A stretch of DNA of 64,000 bases from Macrocystis pyrifera (GCA_031763025.1 JASSKH010000019.1:7708336-7772335), one strand, 5' to 3'; positions 35,228-48,364 are shown, counted from the stretch's first letter. A program made the numbers and translations. The notes: a model not told the origin generated them from the sequence alone.

Positions 35228-36422
35228 ACGGTATACGAACGCGGCGCACCCACGTAGAGGCCAGTAACTCTACCGACACAACTTCCCACGAATGGACGAT
35301 ACGGAACATGCCAGGGGAAGCCACATACTAGCAGAACAGCAGTGGATGGGGCAATTTCGACCCCAGCCCTGTGATTGACCTTTTATAAACACGCGCCACC
35401 CTCCCGAAACGCGACCAGCAAATTGTACCAATATCGCAGTGGAGCAACCGGTGCCAGCTAGACACCAAATCCGCGTCTTACAGCGAAGGATAATGTAATA
35501 TCAGTTACCACCGCTACCAGATACACAGCCTGTATATACCCTGATCATTTCATACCACCAAGAAACAATCAGAGCACCAGTAGCTCAGAGTACGCTCTAC
35601 CGGATTACTGCACACGCCCCAGTTCCCAGAAGAACGTTGGGCCATACATTCGTGGTATGCCCCGGTACGAGCATTTGACATATCATACGTACAACCACTG
35701 CTGCACGAACCCCTGCTGTATACGCATGGCTGTACCAGTCATACTCATCTAACCTTTCCCGAGTTTGGTACCACAGAGGAAAGCCTCGCATGAGGTATGA
35801 TATTTCCAGGATTTTTCGCATTAATAGTATGCCCCGGCACGAGCACTTGAAAGATCGTACAACCACTGCTGCACGAACACTGCTGCTGTATCCGCACCGC
35901 TGCTGAACCCGTCATATTTTTTAATCTTGCCTTTTCTCGAGTTTGGTACCGAGAAAAAGTACAAGAGTATGCATACTCGCGTCTGGTATAATATTCCCGC
36001 AAGCACAGGCTACCGGCCCACTGCTGTGCGCATGTGTTTGCAAGCTGCGAACATAATGATACCACCGAGGGTGCAACATCCCGGGAAACGTCACACTGTG
36101 CTACACATCCGCGGAAACGTCTCACGGTGCTGCGATATGCCGGAGGTACCGATCTTGTCGATTTGCTCCTGTGTTGGGTTGTCCGGCCACGCTTGGCATG
36201 CCCTCCGACATGGTCCCCAATGTTTTTCCGTCCACATTTGCACCTAGCTGCTCTCGTCCGCGCACTCACAAGACATCACGAACGATTCTATCTCAAAGGA
36301 AGGTCTCTCGATCAGGAACATTTTGTTTTTTTTAGTATCTGGCTGGCGAAAAGCCCTGCTTGCTCAGCATTCAAACAGATCATATCGAACGCGCAACACA
36401 GAGCCCTCTTCAACTCAAACCC

Positions 36423-36625
36423 ATCTATATCACACCCTAACTCTTGTAGCCCTGACTCTGCTTGACAACGTGCTTAACTCGCTGGTCAGCAACTACGAAC
36501 TAGGCAAGGTGTGTCTCAAGGCTATCCAATTGCTACGTACAATTAACCCGTTGATCTGATTGGTTGCCCAAACTTCTTCCGTACGTGTAAAACTCGCACT
36601 TTCTCGCGCCTCGATAATACTATGC
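36423..36625. repeat. 203-bp direct repeat (mirror of 8973-9175)
   Basis: Same element as 8973-9175 in the other arm. Confidence 0.85.
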
Positions 36626-37732
36626 CTATTAACATCGGGCAAGCTCACGAAAAAGAAACGAAAACGCACCCCCGTATATATGTTTGTTGTGCTACTAAGA
36701 AGCACGTGACAAGTGATTTGCAAAAAAAAACCGTCTCGGAAATCCAGTCCAGCCATTATGTTGGGGTATTGCCCGGCCCAGCTGGTGTGTCTCTGAGATC
36801 ATCAAGGTTGGCAGAACAACAGGAGCGTTTGCACGCCCACTCGTTTACTCTACGTTTGATCACTATCAACACTATGGCTGGGGGTCACCACACCACCTTC
36901 TTCTTCTTTTTCTTCTATTCAACCGTATCGTACAAGTCAGCTGACAGCAGTGACTATATACGTTACCTTCGAACATCGACTGCGTGTTGACCGGACATCG
37001 CCCATCGAGTCTAGGCGTACACATCAACTACTATCTGGTACACACGCCAATCGCCATACCAAATAGGTTATACAGCCTCGGGACGCGTAAACGCGGCAAG
37101 ATACTACAGGTGGCACGCTGACCTAAGACGGCCACCCTCAACTGCTGCTGGCTCGCTATACAGTAGCGGCAGGAGAACTGGACTTCAGTCAAGATCAAGA
37201 AACCTGCACGTAAAGGGAGCTTCTTTTACGACGAGATGAACCAAACATCAAAGGTCTACGTACGTACTTTGGTGAAACGTGAGTGACACGTGGTACGGAT
37301 ACCGGGTGGTTATAAGAGGGTCCTGCGTAGGGCATTCCACTACTGATGTATTGATACTACATACAACGTTTTTTGTACAACGTGCTGCTGGAAGTCCTAG
37401 AAAACTAAAGGCCAACCCATTTTGTTTGGAAACATTCAACTACCGAGACAATCAGACATGCGGTGTAGGTGCGCCACACACATTTATGACATATTATTCT
37501 TAGCACATATACCACCTGATCGGCTCTAGTGATATCCCACAGTGCCTGGTGCTCAACTACCGTATCCCGTTACCCAAACAGGCTATGCAATTGCTCCAAA
37601 CAAGGTCACCATATATTTTTCTGGAAACACGTACTGGACTCTACTTGACAAAAAAGTTGTATACCCTCCTGTATTTTCCTGTCACAATCTAAATGTTTTC
37701 CGTACCTCAGGACATTGCTACACACTACTTCG

Positions 37733-38159
37733 TTATTGTTGTTGTTGTTGTTGTTGTTGATATTGTCTTCACATTAAATCGTCCTTTCTACCCCATCAGT
37801 ACACCCAGTGTCCGCCCTGATTCCTCATCTTGGAGGGATACTGATTCTGTGGTCACAAACGGTGAGACAGAGGAAGACCAAACATAAATAAATACAAGAT
37901 GATAGCCAATTTAAGTGTTAAGCAAGTGCAATGCCAGCGTACCGGGTACGAGAACACAACAGCACAAGCAAGACCAAAACAAAAGCAGGAAAATGAGAAG
38001 AAAAATACGCTAAAACAAAAAACAAGACTTTAAAATGAAACAGAATACAAACGACGCAAAGACTTCAGAAAGGCTGCCAGACGGAAAGCATACGTACACA
38101 GGAAGGACAGATATCTACTGCGCGGACGAAGCAACACAAAAGAGAGGGAGCTACAGGTT
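37733..38159 (-). mobile_element. Dispersed repeat with (AAC)n tail (mirror of copy 1)
   Basis: Mirror of 7440-7866. The TTGTTGTTG run is its tail. Confidence 0.65.
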
Positions 38160-39537
38160 GAAGCCTGTATGGGCTAGTCGAACCGATACCTAGCCACCCG
38201 ATTTATCATTTCGTTTCTGCATTCGTCGACAGCTTTATCAGTACGGCTGCCCTTCCCCCCCCCCCCCCCCTCCCTTTGTCGCCGTTCTTGGCATCCTCAG
38301 ATGCGTGGCGCGGCCGGCTCCTCTGTGCCTCGTCCCTGATTTAGTACTACAGGCTACTGATCTAACATATATCAGACATAGCCTGACTTCCAAATATCGT
38401 CATCAGCGTCTTAGTCGAGGATGCACGGCACCTCATTGGTGGCGCTGCAGTAGTCATGACCGTCTTCGATGGTGCTGGTGCAACCGCCGGACTGTCAACG
38501 GTGTAGGGGGCGGGGAAGGTGGGTTGTGTCAGGTCAGTAAAATCAACGTTGGGGCCGGGAGGTGTACATCTCGCTGTTTGACGACACGAGCTATGGCGGG
38601 GGAAATACCTGCTGCTGTTATTGTTTCTGACCCTTCACACTTGAGGAGTTGTACACCTTACTCAAAATCAAACTAAACGTAAGCAATTGCTGTAACCCTG
38701 TACAAACGCCTATGTATTTCGTAGTATTTGACGAACTATTTTCAGCAGCGTACACATCGAATCTTAAGGTGTTGGCTTGGTCCATAGACGAGGCCCAGGC
38801 GTGCTTGCCGAATGGTGGTAGCGGCGTATTTTCCTGGGTCTATTCATTTTTTTGGGGTGAATCGAGTAATCCTTCACACCATAGCATGGTTTGTATATGT
38901 GTACGTTACCTGCTGGTGCGTGAGAGACAAGGCATCCCCCCGTTTCGTATGTGAGGAACCCAAACTTCATTCTCGCTTGGTGAGACGTATGTTATGCTTG
39001 GAATTCACTGATGAACCTTCTTTGGGCTCCTCACGCGAGCTCTATCCGTCAGGCAAACACTTGGATTTACCAAAAAACAATTGCGAGCGCTAACAACCGC
39101 ACGAACAACCCCATTGTCTAGGAATACACACCGAGCATGGTTCAGTAAGGTCTTCCAGTGAGGTTCAACGAGAATGGCTTGCCCCTCCGTTTGGAGACTT
39201 CACTCCCGCCAGTCGGAGGAGTAGCTTGGAAAACCAATTCGAGGTATGTCATGCTAGGGGTGCATGCATCGAAATGTGTCGGAGGGTCCTCACATGGGAA
39301 GCTCTCTTATCCCACCAGAAACCAGACAAAACCAGCATCTAGAGATGAGAAATCCCATGGCCCACTGTAGATGCATATACAACGAGCCATCAATGTATTA
39401 CACAAACCTCCTTTCAATGATATCAGGTATTAATAGCTCCACTGTCTACGGCCCCCCGATAGTCAAACATGCTTGCCTTTGGAGGCAAAAAGTGCTACAC
39501 CTAACTTAGGACCGGTGAAGTCGCTCCTCCTATCGTC

Positions 39538-39722
39538 TCAGCACACCGCGAGGGCAAGAGACGGTAACATGAACCAATAATGAACCTTGCAACCGGGGCG
39601 CTGGTCATAACCGCTTCCTCCGCAGGTCTCGCAGTGAGCCTCGCAGCAGATGTCGCCGGTTTGCACACCATGCACACCGTTGATGCAAGTGATATATAGA
39701 TGGGGGGCCCGATTCGCCTGGA
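39538..39722 (-). CDS. Cys-rich secreted-type exon (mirror copy)
   Basis: Mirror of 5878-6061. One extra G in the G/C run just inside the exon start changes which upstream frame joins it, but the Cys module itself is unchanged. Confidence 0.5.
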
Positions 39723-40800
39723 CTGCGAAGAACACAAATGATGATAGAGAATACAGAGATTGGAAAAAAAAACGGTGCTTGTTTTCTTGGCATGATAGCT
39801 GAAACGAATATGACAAGAAAGGTCTGAGATGCCGACAGGAGGAAAGAAGAGCAGTGAACTAGAGTGGACGCACAAAATACAGATCAATGGATTCTATGTG
39901 CTGTTGCACTGGCCGACGATTCGTCTTATGGCGACATTCCTATATTTGTGGTTGCCCAATACGTTTGCTGGCAAGCTGTAGCTTGCCGGATCTGTTTTAG
40001 TCATCGTCCCCATCAAAGTAAATGGAAGTTGAACATATATTATGCCGACAGCGAAGAAGAATAAAGGGAGCTTGTTGTTTCATCGTATTCTGCGCACTAT
40101 CCAAACTAAGATGCTGTAATACTCTTGTTGATACGTATTAACTGCGCATCCGCTACGGTACTATTGATACGAATGAACCTCAACAATACACGAGGTGGTA
40201 CTTTCGCCGTTGGCCATGGACCTCGAACACTCCCCTGACCTCTTGCGTGTGCAGGTTGAAACCACCACAGTATATATTTGTTTAAATACGTGTATGTATT
40301 TTTTTTCCCTGATAGACAACCAAGTATTGCCCTACACCCCGCTAGATTTTACGGACACTAACACATGCCGATCCTGACCAAACGTTTGTAAACCGTCTGA
40401 GAAACACCTATGCTTGGTTGCTCTGGTGCCTCAGTCCTGTAACTCGGCCAGCTCCCGCTCCGCCGCTAGCCACAGCACCGGCTGCGCAACGGCGACAAGC
40501 ACTACCGTGTACCCAGGCCTAGATGTCACTTTAGGCGCATTCGAGGATAGGACTTGCCTTGTTGAACTTCCTAACCAAATTTGATTGTGACAGTCGGGGC
40601 CATCAACCGCCATCAATCGAGGAAATGCAATACCCATTTTGGTTGCAACACCATCTATCTGGGATTTTGAGTGGTATTCGTTGTATGTCAGTGTACCTAG
40701 GCCATCGGGGTGTCCTATTACGTTTTTTGTTGAAGTCAGCTTGTCGGTGACTTACTATCAGTACGAATGACTTGCTGCTAGTACGAATAAATTACTGTTG

Positions 40801-40915
40801 TTTCGGGGGACCATAGAAAATAGGACCTACGGTACGCACAAAAACCTGCCAGGTAGATAATTACCTTTTTTTACTGAAAATATTTGGTCCTATTTACTAT
40901 GGTTCCCCGTAATAG
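40801..40915. mobile_element. Foldback/MITE-like element (mirror of 4681-4796)
   Basis: The right end is complete here (GGTTCCCCGTAATAG). Confidence 0.75.
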
Positions 40916-43835
40916 TATAGAGTGTCTCAAACGCAGAGACCCAGAGAACCTCAGGTGCACCCCTGCTTCAAGGTAGGATGCGTCCTTACGCACAGTACTT
41001 TCTAGCACTAATCAACCATGCAAGTACACACTGTTGCTGCGTATACCAGAGACGTGTGAATCACAAAAGTTCAAAGTACCGCATCTACAGTAATGTAAGA
41101 AATGAAAAAAAAAGACCCAAGCACTCCGACAGTCAGCCCGGGATTTGAAAGAGCTGCACTTACGAAAATTGTTGTCAACCTCGATGATGCACGGCGGCGT
41201 AGATCGTAGATGTGGTACTGCACATGTCGCCACGGTCCCAGATTCGGCGTGTGCAGCAGGATTCCTGTGCATCCGGGAAAAGGCGAGGAGTGCTTCCGTC
41301 GCGAAGGTTGAGACTCACTTACTTTCCACTTCCTGATACTACTATGGTTCGAAGGTTTCGTGCACCATACGAGACTAGATGAATATCATTGTGACCAGGA
41401 TGTTTCATACACTACAATGTTTGGCTTACCTGGTATCTACATATAGCCCGTGGTAAACAATAGGTCACAAGCACACTAACCGCACCCTAAACCTAGCTCA
41501 ATAAACGTGTCCAGTTTGTACGAAACAATGCCTAATTTCGTCAACAATCCAAATTTGATTGATAACACTTGCCGTGCTTATATTTATTAGATTCTAGACA
41601 CCCATGTTTACGTGCAAGGTGTGATGATGTCATAGGAATAGGCGCTGCACATTGCCAGATGAATAAACACTAGAAAGAGGCATACCTCTTTATCTCATAG
41701 GCCGCGTGCGTCAACTATAGAGTCGAAACTTTCGAAAAGCTCTCTTGTTCGTCGGACCTGCCGATATCGCAGTGTATCCATGTTTACGTCGTCCTGCCAG
41801 ACACTACTTATAGCCGAAAAACATTGGCAGGTGCGTACGAGCCATCTCCCCCATCTTCGAGGTGGGTGAAAAAGCAATGGTGTGTGTGAGTGACTATCTA
41901 GAGGCGCATGACACGAGAGGTCAAAGGGAGACAAAAAACTAAACCAACCAATCACACCGCCGGGTCGTTTATCGTAAACTGCTCCGCCGTTGTCCCGCAT
42001 TGAGCCTCGCAGCAAAGCAAGTTCGATATCGCACTCCGCAAAACCTCTGCAAACAGATGTTTGGTAAAGGATGCAGAGGAGACAACAGAGACGGCAGAGA
42101 TGCGGAGACACAACAAGTAGGCCCCTCAGCGCACGAGCTTGGTTCAGAACCGTGGCTTTCTATTGTACGGGGTGGACCTAAGCTCTTCAAGGCTGAACTG
42201 CACAAAGAAGGCGACGAGTATATCTACTCACCAGGAACCTCACTTTCACCAAATTTGCAAGCTCGACGCCATACCCAACTCATTCTCTAGAAATACAACA
42301 AAAGTCGATGTTATCCTTATGCATCTGCAAGACTTGTTCCACGCTAGGGGTTAAACGCCTTACCGAAGACAATTTCACAATCGTTGAGCTTCTGAAATGG
42401 GAATCAACCGGCCTGAAGGATGCCTTGTATTCGGATTGTGTGAATATAGTTCTTTAGGGTCATGTTTCGCGTAAAATATTGTTCCTCTGATGCCAGGAGC
42501 TCCGAAAAATATAACCACCGCTAAAAGGTAGCATTGTCCTCGATTCAGGAGCCTCGCGCTTAAACCCGTATGTTAGACCACACATCCACAGAACCCTCCC
42601 TCAAACTACACCAGTTTCAATGAGTTTTTCTAATCTCAAGAAGACAGGATGTGTGGCAACTTCCGCCAACCAAAACAATACAAACAAACGAACTTCACCG
42701 CTGTCCTATACAGCTCAACGCATACCATTCGGCTCAGGCACCCATGTCGTTGTTGAGAGGAAACCATAGGCCGACAAACGATTGAACCCCTGGGCTACAA
42801 CGCAACACTCGTTACGGTAACACGAGGAACTGACACCATGGGTCGCGGTCAATGTTTTATGTGCATATTTTTGATCCGTTGTACGGCAAGGTATCTCATA
42901 AAAGTTAGATGCTATCCGTTGCACGCGTTAGAGGTTGTGCAGATCCCCAAGCACCACACACGCCTAGACTCTGTCAGCTTTGATTGGACAGGGCGGAAGA
43001 CTGACTCCGAACTAAACTAAAGGCGGCGGGGACGGGTGCCACATCCCTTACCGTACAGTAACCCTTTGCGACAAGAATCGCAGGAAGGGAAGGTTGTACT
43101 GAAAGCGTGTTCGTTTAGCTACACGTCCGGTTTGACGTGTCGCATATGCACACGAATTGATCGATTTCGCACGCAGGTTGTTCCAAACCGCAGAATAGAG
43201 CTGAGTACAACGAACTGTTAAAGACAAGCACGCACATGCAGTACCCGTGAAGGTTGCGAACCCAACCATGAGGGTAGTCAAATCTAGCTTAGGATAGTAG
43301 AGTAATCTACGACGCGCCAAGCTGTCGCTGCAGTAAATGCCGCTGTCTCTGATATCACCGGTACAGCAGAAGCTCTGTCGACAGTAAAAGAGGATGGAGC
43401 ATTATCGTCAGATCGGTGCCGACGGAGGGGGGATCGCCAGTACACGTCTACCTGTCGTACGCCCCACTTAGTTTCGAGCCACTTGTTAGCACGACTCCCC
43501 CCGTCCGTCAACCGCGTTGAAGTATATTTTGCACACCGGGGCCAAAAACATGAAATTGAAAAAAATGAGATATAAAATGACTAAATACGGTTTTCTTTAG
43601 TGCTTTGTCAATACTGTACCAGGCATACATAACAACACCCACACTATTAATGACAATAATGATAATAAAACCTATATGAACAAGTGCAATACTATTTGTG
43701 AAAAAAAATCACAAAATATTAATGACAGTGATAATAATGCTCATAATACTAAGAATGGGCTAGAGTAACACTTGTAAAAACTAATGAGAACTTGGAAACA
43801 AAAAACGAGAAGAATACTGGTGATATAAATCCCAA

Positions 43836-43939
43836 CTATTACCGGGGGCCATGGCAAATAGAATAAAGTATTTCTTCGTCAAAATACAGAAATACATAGA
43901 GTTTGCGTAAGCCCTGTTTACTTTGGCCTCCCGTAGTAG
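43836..43939. mobile_element. Foldback/MITE-like element (mirror of 1652-1755)
   Basis: The ends are CTATTACCGGGGGCCATGG and its imperfect complement. Confidence 0.7.
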
Positions 43940-45589
43940 TCAGAACAAACAAAACAACAATAGTGACCTTAGTTATTCACGTTTCAATGACGCATGGTAC
44001 AGTAGAGGTGCACCACTTGTTTTCTGACTGCCTTCAGCAAAAATCAACTTGCACCGCGATGCCTAATCCCATGGCCCAGGTATATATACCAACACGTTTT
44101 CGTTTCGAAACAAGTTTGGCATTCCGACGATTTTCCGCTAAGGAGCTTCGTCATTCAGAAACCGTTTTAGCGAAAATGTGCTACCTCTCTCGCGGCTTAT
44201 ACGAATTTAAGGCTTCTCCTATAATTTTGGCCAGAACAGATCTCTGTGTGGCAAACTCAAAACACCCCGCTTGTGAAGGCTGCTCGGACAAGCATCACTG
44301 GCTTGAATATAGCAAGCAGCTGAGGTGAGAAGCGAGAATGCGCTTTACACAGATACTGTAGAACGAGACTGGGAATGAAAACACAACGCTGGCTGGAGCA
44401 CCACATACGGGACAATACTCTCCCTACCCGCTTGGTGCGGTGGTGGCATGGGTGTTGAATGGGAGATGCCACTACATTTCGGCAGAGGGGGCGGGGCGGG
44501 GTTCTTCCGCAACCGTGATAGGCGCGAATTGGCCTCTAAAATGCAACCTTCTTGCTCACATTGCATCGACACGCACAATAGTTGCACAGAGGTGGCAGCA
44601 TGTTACTAGGATCACGGAGCTGGCTAGAGCACCACGCAAAAGACAACACAAGTGATATCCGCCTCGTTCTACGGTACCATGGGCAGCTGGAACACGATAC
44701 TGCTTATGAGGAGTCACCGGCACGGTGGCTGCCGTAGTCGTGGACGGCGTGGGGCCGCCAGGCAAAAAGTAAAATATTTCTGCAGCAATGAACACGAGTT
44801 AAACAAGAGATTGAGTACGCCTCTTCAGAACAACCGAACTCACACGAACACCACATACGAGAGGTAAGCCCTGCCTACTCGCTCCGGCGGCGACATGATG
44901 AGCAGAAACAATACACCCCTAGCTTGCAGCAATAATTGCTTTCTCCGTGAGGCGATATCTGCCGTACGCGGCTGTGCTGTCTCCACCGTCTGATCGTCAA
45001 AAGTGAACAGTCTAGCTCGGGAGCACGATCGGCTCACTCGGCTGTCTGCACTTAATTCTAGTTGTCAGCAGCTGTACATGTCCACGATTATTTTAGCAGA
45101 GGCAGTTTTTCTACCATCCCGTGAGAACTTTTGCCATGAATTTATTCCTATTCAGAAGTAAAATGTTGACCAGCATAACCTCGAGACAAAAGTCTTTGTG
45201 CCGGGTGACTGTCGCCCCAACGAAATTACAACACGTGGAAATCGTCTAGTAGATAAACTATATAACGCGAAGACCAACGATATTGATGTGATCAGGGACC
45301 CCTCGTCGTGGGTCGATTGGCCGGGCCGAGCCGAGCCAAGCCAAGCCGCGAAGTTGTTTAAACTGTTATGTGCCGGTGCCGATCCGGGACGTGCTGAGGA
45401 TATTCAAAAGTGTGATGGGCCGGGCCCGGTCGCGGCCCACGCAATAAAAGTCAAGATGGTCCGGGTCGGGTTGCGGCCGATGCGATTTGGGCTTGGCATG
45501 CGCTGCTCCGCCCTGCCCATGAGGTGGTTCACGTGTGTTTACGGGTTGGCCCGGGCCACGGTCCATGACCTGTGGTGTCCACCATTCTT

Positions 45590-45917
45590 GTTGGTACGAT
45601 GTCCGCCCGTGCTCATCGGCTGTTGACGGTTCTTGTACAACAGCCAGATGACGGTGGTGATGCCGGTATGGGTGTATAGAAGACACTAGAGGACACTACT
45701 TGCCGTATCCGCGACCCAGGCAGCATTTCACGTTTTTGCCCTAGTTTTTCCCGGACAGAACCGCCAGTGAAAACGCGGTGAAGTTCGCCCGGACGGAGAC
45801 ATCTCCAGACCGAACATTGCGACGACGTCCACCTTACGTTGGTGTGTGTCGCTCTTAAACAGGAACCGATAACTGGTGCTATAGTTTGGCAAGACCCCAC
45901 CGAGGGGTCACTGGCGG
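45590..45917. other. First sequence beyond the inverted repeat as seen here
   Basis: No gene is firm. A minus-strand frame covers 45613-46080 but overlaps the better-supported plus-strand transposase remnant. Confidence 0.4.
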
Positions 45918-46091
45918 CGTGATCTATTATTCCTCCGGACGAGATATTTAGAGAACAAGCGGCAAGGTGTTGTTGCAGGAGCGAGTTTTGCGGGAGCGAA
46001 AGTTTCAGAAGCATGTACTGTTGCTGTGGGCACCGCAGCACAGAAGGAGATGATGTCAATCCAGTTAGAGCGAAACCCATCGGACTGGTCC
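45918..46091 (+). pseudogene. Tc1/mariner-like helix-turn-helix remnant
   Basis: The frame reads LENKRQGVVAGASFAGAKVS, then EACTVAVGTAAQKEMMSIQL. It resembles the N-terminal DNA-binding helix-turn-helix of Tc1-type transposases, where an R-G-x-I-V-G-A-x-x-A-G-A-S-V pattern precedes a GVS-type turn. The segment ends at TGGTCC|GTAAGT, a near-perfect donor, so it may have become a host exon or may simply be a remnant. The rest of the transposase (DDE domain) is not seen nearby. Confidence 0.4.
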
Positions 46092-46427
46092 GTAAGTGAA
46101 CCTAATTTGTGTGAGAAGAGTGTTTGGTGCCTCGCGTGTAGCTATTCGTTGGCCAAGAGCAGCTGATATATGGTATCGTAAAGAAAAGAAACGAAACACA
46201 ATTAAGAAAGTAGTAAGAAAACACGGAATGACATCTTCGAGACCATAGACTAAGATAAAATACGTGGGCAGGTTCATGTTTCGACCCAATATCCGCGGGC
46301 CGACCCATGTTTATGCACAGACCGGCCCGTGCAGAACCTGGCCTCGCTGCCATAGTCCTGGACTGGGCGAGGGAATTGTGAAAATTCGATGGGCCGGCCC
46401 ACAAGCGTTGGCGCATGACATTCCCAG
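46092..46427. other. Intergenic with GGGCCGGCCC-rich patch
   Basis: Bases 46290-46410 contain several GGCCGACCC/GGGCCGGCCC words similar to those at 1-210. No gene was seen. Confidence 0.4.
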
Positions 46428-46688
46428 GTGTTTAGCATCCGGGGTGCCATATACAGCGACAGCGTAGTGAAGACCGTTGTGCTCGGACAGTGGTGTGCGT
46501 TCGACGTTTGTAGTGCTCGCTTTCTCGGCATCAGCATGACGGTGAAGTCAAGCGTTTGTTCGTCAAACCGCATTCAACCAGATCTGTCCGAAAACCCTTT
46601 AGTCGGTACTGGGCACCTCCCCGATATTATGGAAATGTTGATTGCTGAAAAAACGATCGCACCTTCCTGCGAGCTCAACGCCCTTTAG
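46428..46688 (+). CDS. Candidate terminal exon, 86 codons
   Basis: A CATTCCCAG acceptor-like site precedes an open frame that ends in TAG. The translation includes DSVVKTVVLGQWCAFDVC, then ENPLVGTGHLPDIMEMLIAE. Amino-acid usage is protein-like. I recognise no family and see no partner exon. Confidence 0.3.
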   Translation: MFSIRGAIYSDSVVKTVVLGQWCAFDVCSARFLGISMTVKSSVCSSNRIQPDLSENPLVGTGHLPDIMEMLIAEKTIAPSCELNAL

Positions 46689-47196
46689 TCTTTGTTGTAG
46701 GTGCCTCCCGGTAGATTAAAATAGGAGAACGTTTTGTATATGAATGCTTATTGCAAACAATCATTTTGAGGAATGTAGTAGTAGCTCGAAATGTTTGACA
46801 TATGGATTGGCGGACAAACCATTTTTTCCCCCGATATCATCGAGGAGTGTCAGGTAAACAAATTATGATTTACCTGATTTCTTACAAGTAGGAAGCTAGG
46901 CGTTCCCACTCCCTGGACAATAGACACAACGATCGTTATATCTGCTTCAAGCATTAGTGAAGGACGGAGTCGTGTCTATCGGTGCTGTCAGCGGCAAAGC
47001 ACCGTTTATGGGATTATTGTAGGGCATGTTTTTCTAAGCTACCTTCGCTATCGTCAAAAGTGTGGGAACATCATCCATCATCCATCGCACGATGCTCGCA
47101 GCTCATTGTCGAATACTATTTCCGTCGATAGACATCGTCGCCAGCCTGTGGTGGTCCAACATCGCGGCTGACAAGCACCATGGGTTGTGAAGCGTG
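46689..47196. other. Intergenic, nothing seen
   Basis: I see no frames of interest and no repeats. Confidence 0.4.
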
Positions 47197-47450
47197 CCCA
47201 TCGATGACCGTTGTCCACCACAATAGATTGTAAACAGATGTATCGACGGTAATTACAAGCCACAACATATTTTATTAGATCTCTGACGATAGACAGTATC
47301 AATCGTGCTAGATGGTGCACTCTATCCATCGAAGGCCATCGTCAACCACAATAGATTGTACAGGCTGTCCATCAACATACGTTGCCCACTGCAATAGATT
47401 GTGCAAGCTGTCCACCGATGGCCATTGCTGGCCACAATGAACTGGCGAAG
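47197..47450. repeat. Minisatellite, ~44-bp units
   Basis: Units with the core GTCCATCGATGGCCATTG and CACAATAGATTGTACAGGCT occur at about 47197-47240, 47324-47366, 47367-47410 and 47411-47450. The first is separated from the rest by ~80 bp. Confidence 0.7.
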
Positions 47451-47605
47451 AACACAATCGACACACATTACCCCGACAATAATAATACCAGTCCGTGGAA
47501 CCCCAGTACACCGCTACTGCCGTTACGACTGCTTATTATTCTGTCTCGTTTTAATGGTGTGTTTCCAGTTGGATGAGGTATAAAGCTCTACTCACGGGGA
47601 GTCTC

Positions 47606-47777
47606 CTACAAGTTAGACCATGTCCCTGCCATCATACCACGCGTCGACAACAACAGATACCCGCATACCCTTCCGGGCGGCTGTTGGACACAGTCGCTTT
47701 CTCCGTGCATTCGGCAGTCAGCATCGCAGCAGATGCCGTCCTTCTGAACACCCGCAAGGCCGTTGCTCTGTTGTGGC
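47606..47777 (-). CDS. Cys-rich secreted-type exon (diverged copy)
   Basis: On the minus strand a TTGTGCTGTAG acceptor-like site precedes a frame with GVQKDGICCDADC followed by SDCVQQPPGRVCGY. This aligns with GVQTGDICCEAHC and YDQRPGCK of the exon at 5878-6061. The CGG is replaced by HGE and the frame stops soon after, so it is a diverged, possibly decayed member of the same family. I infer an extracellular role from the family. Confidence 0.45.
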
Positions 47778-48103
47778 CTACAGCACAATAGGATGAATGC
47801 ATCGCAGCGAACGATCGTGGGTATAGCAGGCAATGTCAGTTGTTGACGTCGGCACGATTTGAAGTACATACGCAAATTTTATTTGCCAGGGCTGGGCCCT
47901 GATCGGGTATGTACCTGCGGCAGTCCATACGTGGCAGTACTGCTGTTCTGGCTGAAGCAGTGGCCAGGGTTGCCAACTCTCTGTCTGTTCACGTACGTCC
48001 TACAAAAAATATCATGGCGTAGCAAATACCAACCCAAAGGCGTGGCGAGTACCAACCGCGAGAGAGGGCAGAGGCACAAAGACAGAGGGAGGCCGTGACC
48101 ACG
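47778..48103. other. Possible promoter/5' region
   Basis: No gene was seen. It lies between the Cys-rich exon (minus) and a plausible first exon (plus), so it may hold divergent 5' regions. Confidence 0.3.
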
Positions 48104-48364
48104 ATGGACAAAGTCGCCTCGACCCCTGATGACTTGAGCTCCGTGGATTCTGACGGCTCATCTGGAGTCCCGCCGCTAGCGACGTCCAGCCCAGCTGCAG
48201 CTGGGGCTGCCGCTGCTACTGCTGCTGCTGCTGCTGCGGATGATATAAAGGTGATGTCGGCTCCAAATCTAAAAGATAATCAAGGGCGGCCGAAACCGGC
48301 ACAGCGAGAGGCGAAGCGCATATCGTATGATAAGCCCGATAAAAAACCAACACCACAAGTGTGA
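48104..48364 (+). CDS. Candidate first exon, low-complexity N-terminus
   Basis: From the ATG at 48104 the frame reads MDKVASTPDDLSSVDSDGSS, then an alanine-rich stretch and a charged tail (QREAKRISYDKPDKKP). Ser/Asp-rich starts followed by poly-Ala are common in disordered nuclear or cytoplasmic proteins. Donor-like GT sites occur after GATATAAAG and after CCACAA, so the real exon may be shorter than the open frame. Possible downstream exons on the same strand are at 48684 and 48893. No family was recognised. Confidence 0.4.
   Translation: MDKVASTPDDLSSVDSDGSSGVPPLATSSPAAAGAAAATAAAAAADDIKVMSAPNLKDNQGRPKPAQREAKRISYDKPDKKPTPQV

Larger units (their letters stand above)
26415..45589. repeat. Right arm of the 19-kb inverted repeat
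   Basis: This is the reverse complement of 1-19189, with homology from its first base. It is 14 bases shorter overall. Visible differences are mainly homopolymer lengths (32518-32530 C run; an A run near 30000) and dinucleotide repeats (a CA repeat near 41885). Stretches not listed separately below repeat the content of the left arm in the opposite orientation. Confidence 0.95.

Noticed and set aside
1-45589. Natural giant palindrome or segmental inverted duplication
   Set aside because: Not excluded, but the arm boundary coincides with a 100-N scaffold gap and the differences look allelic.
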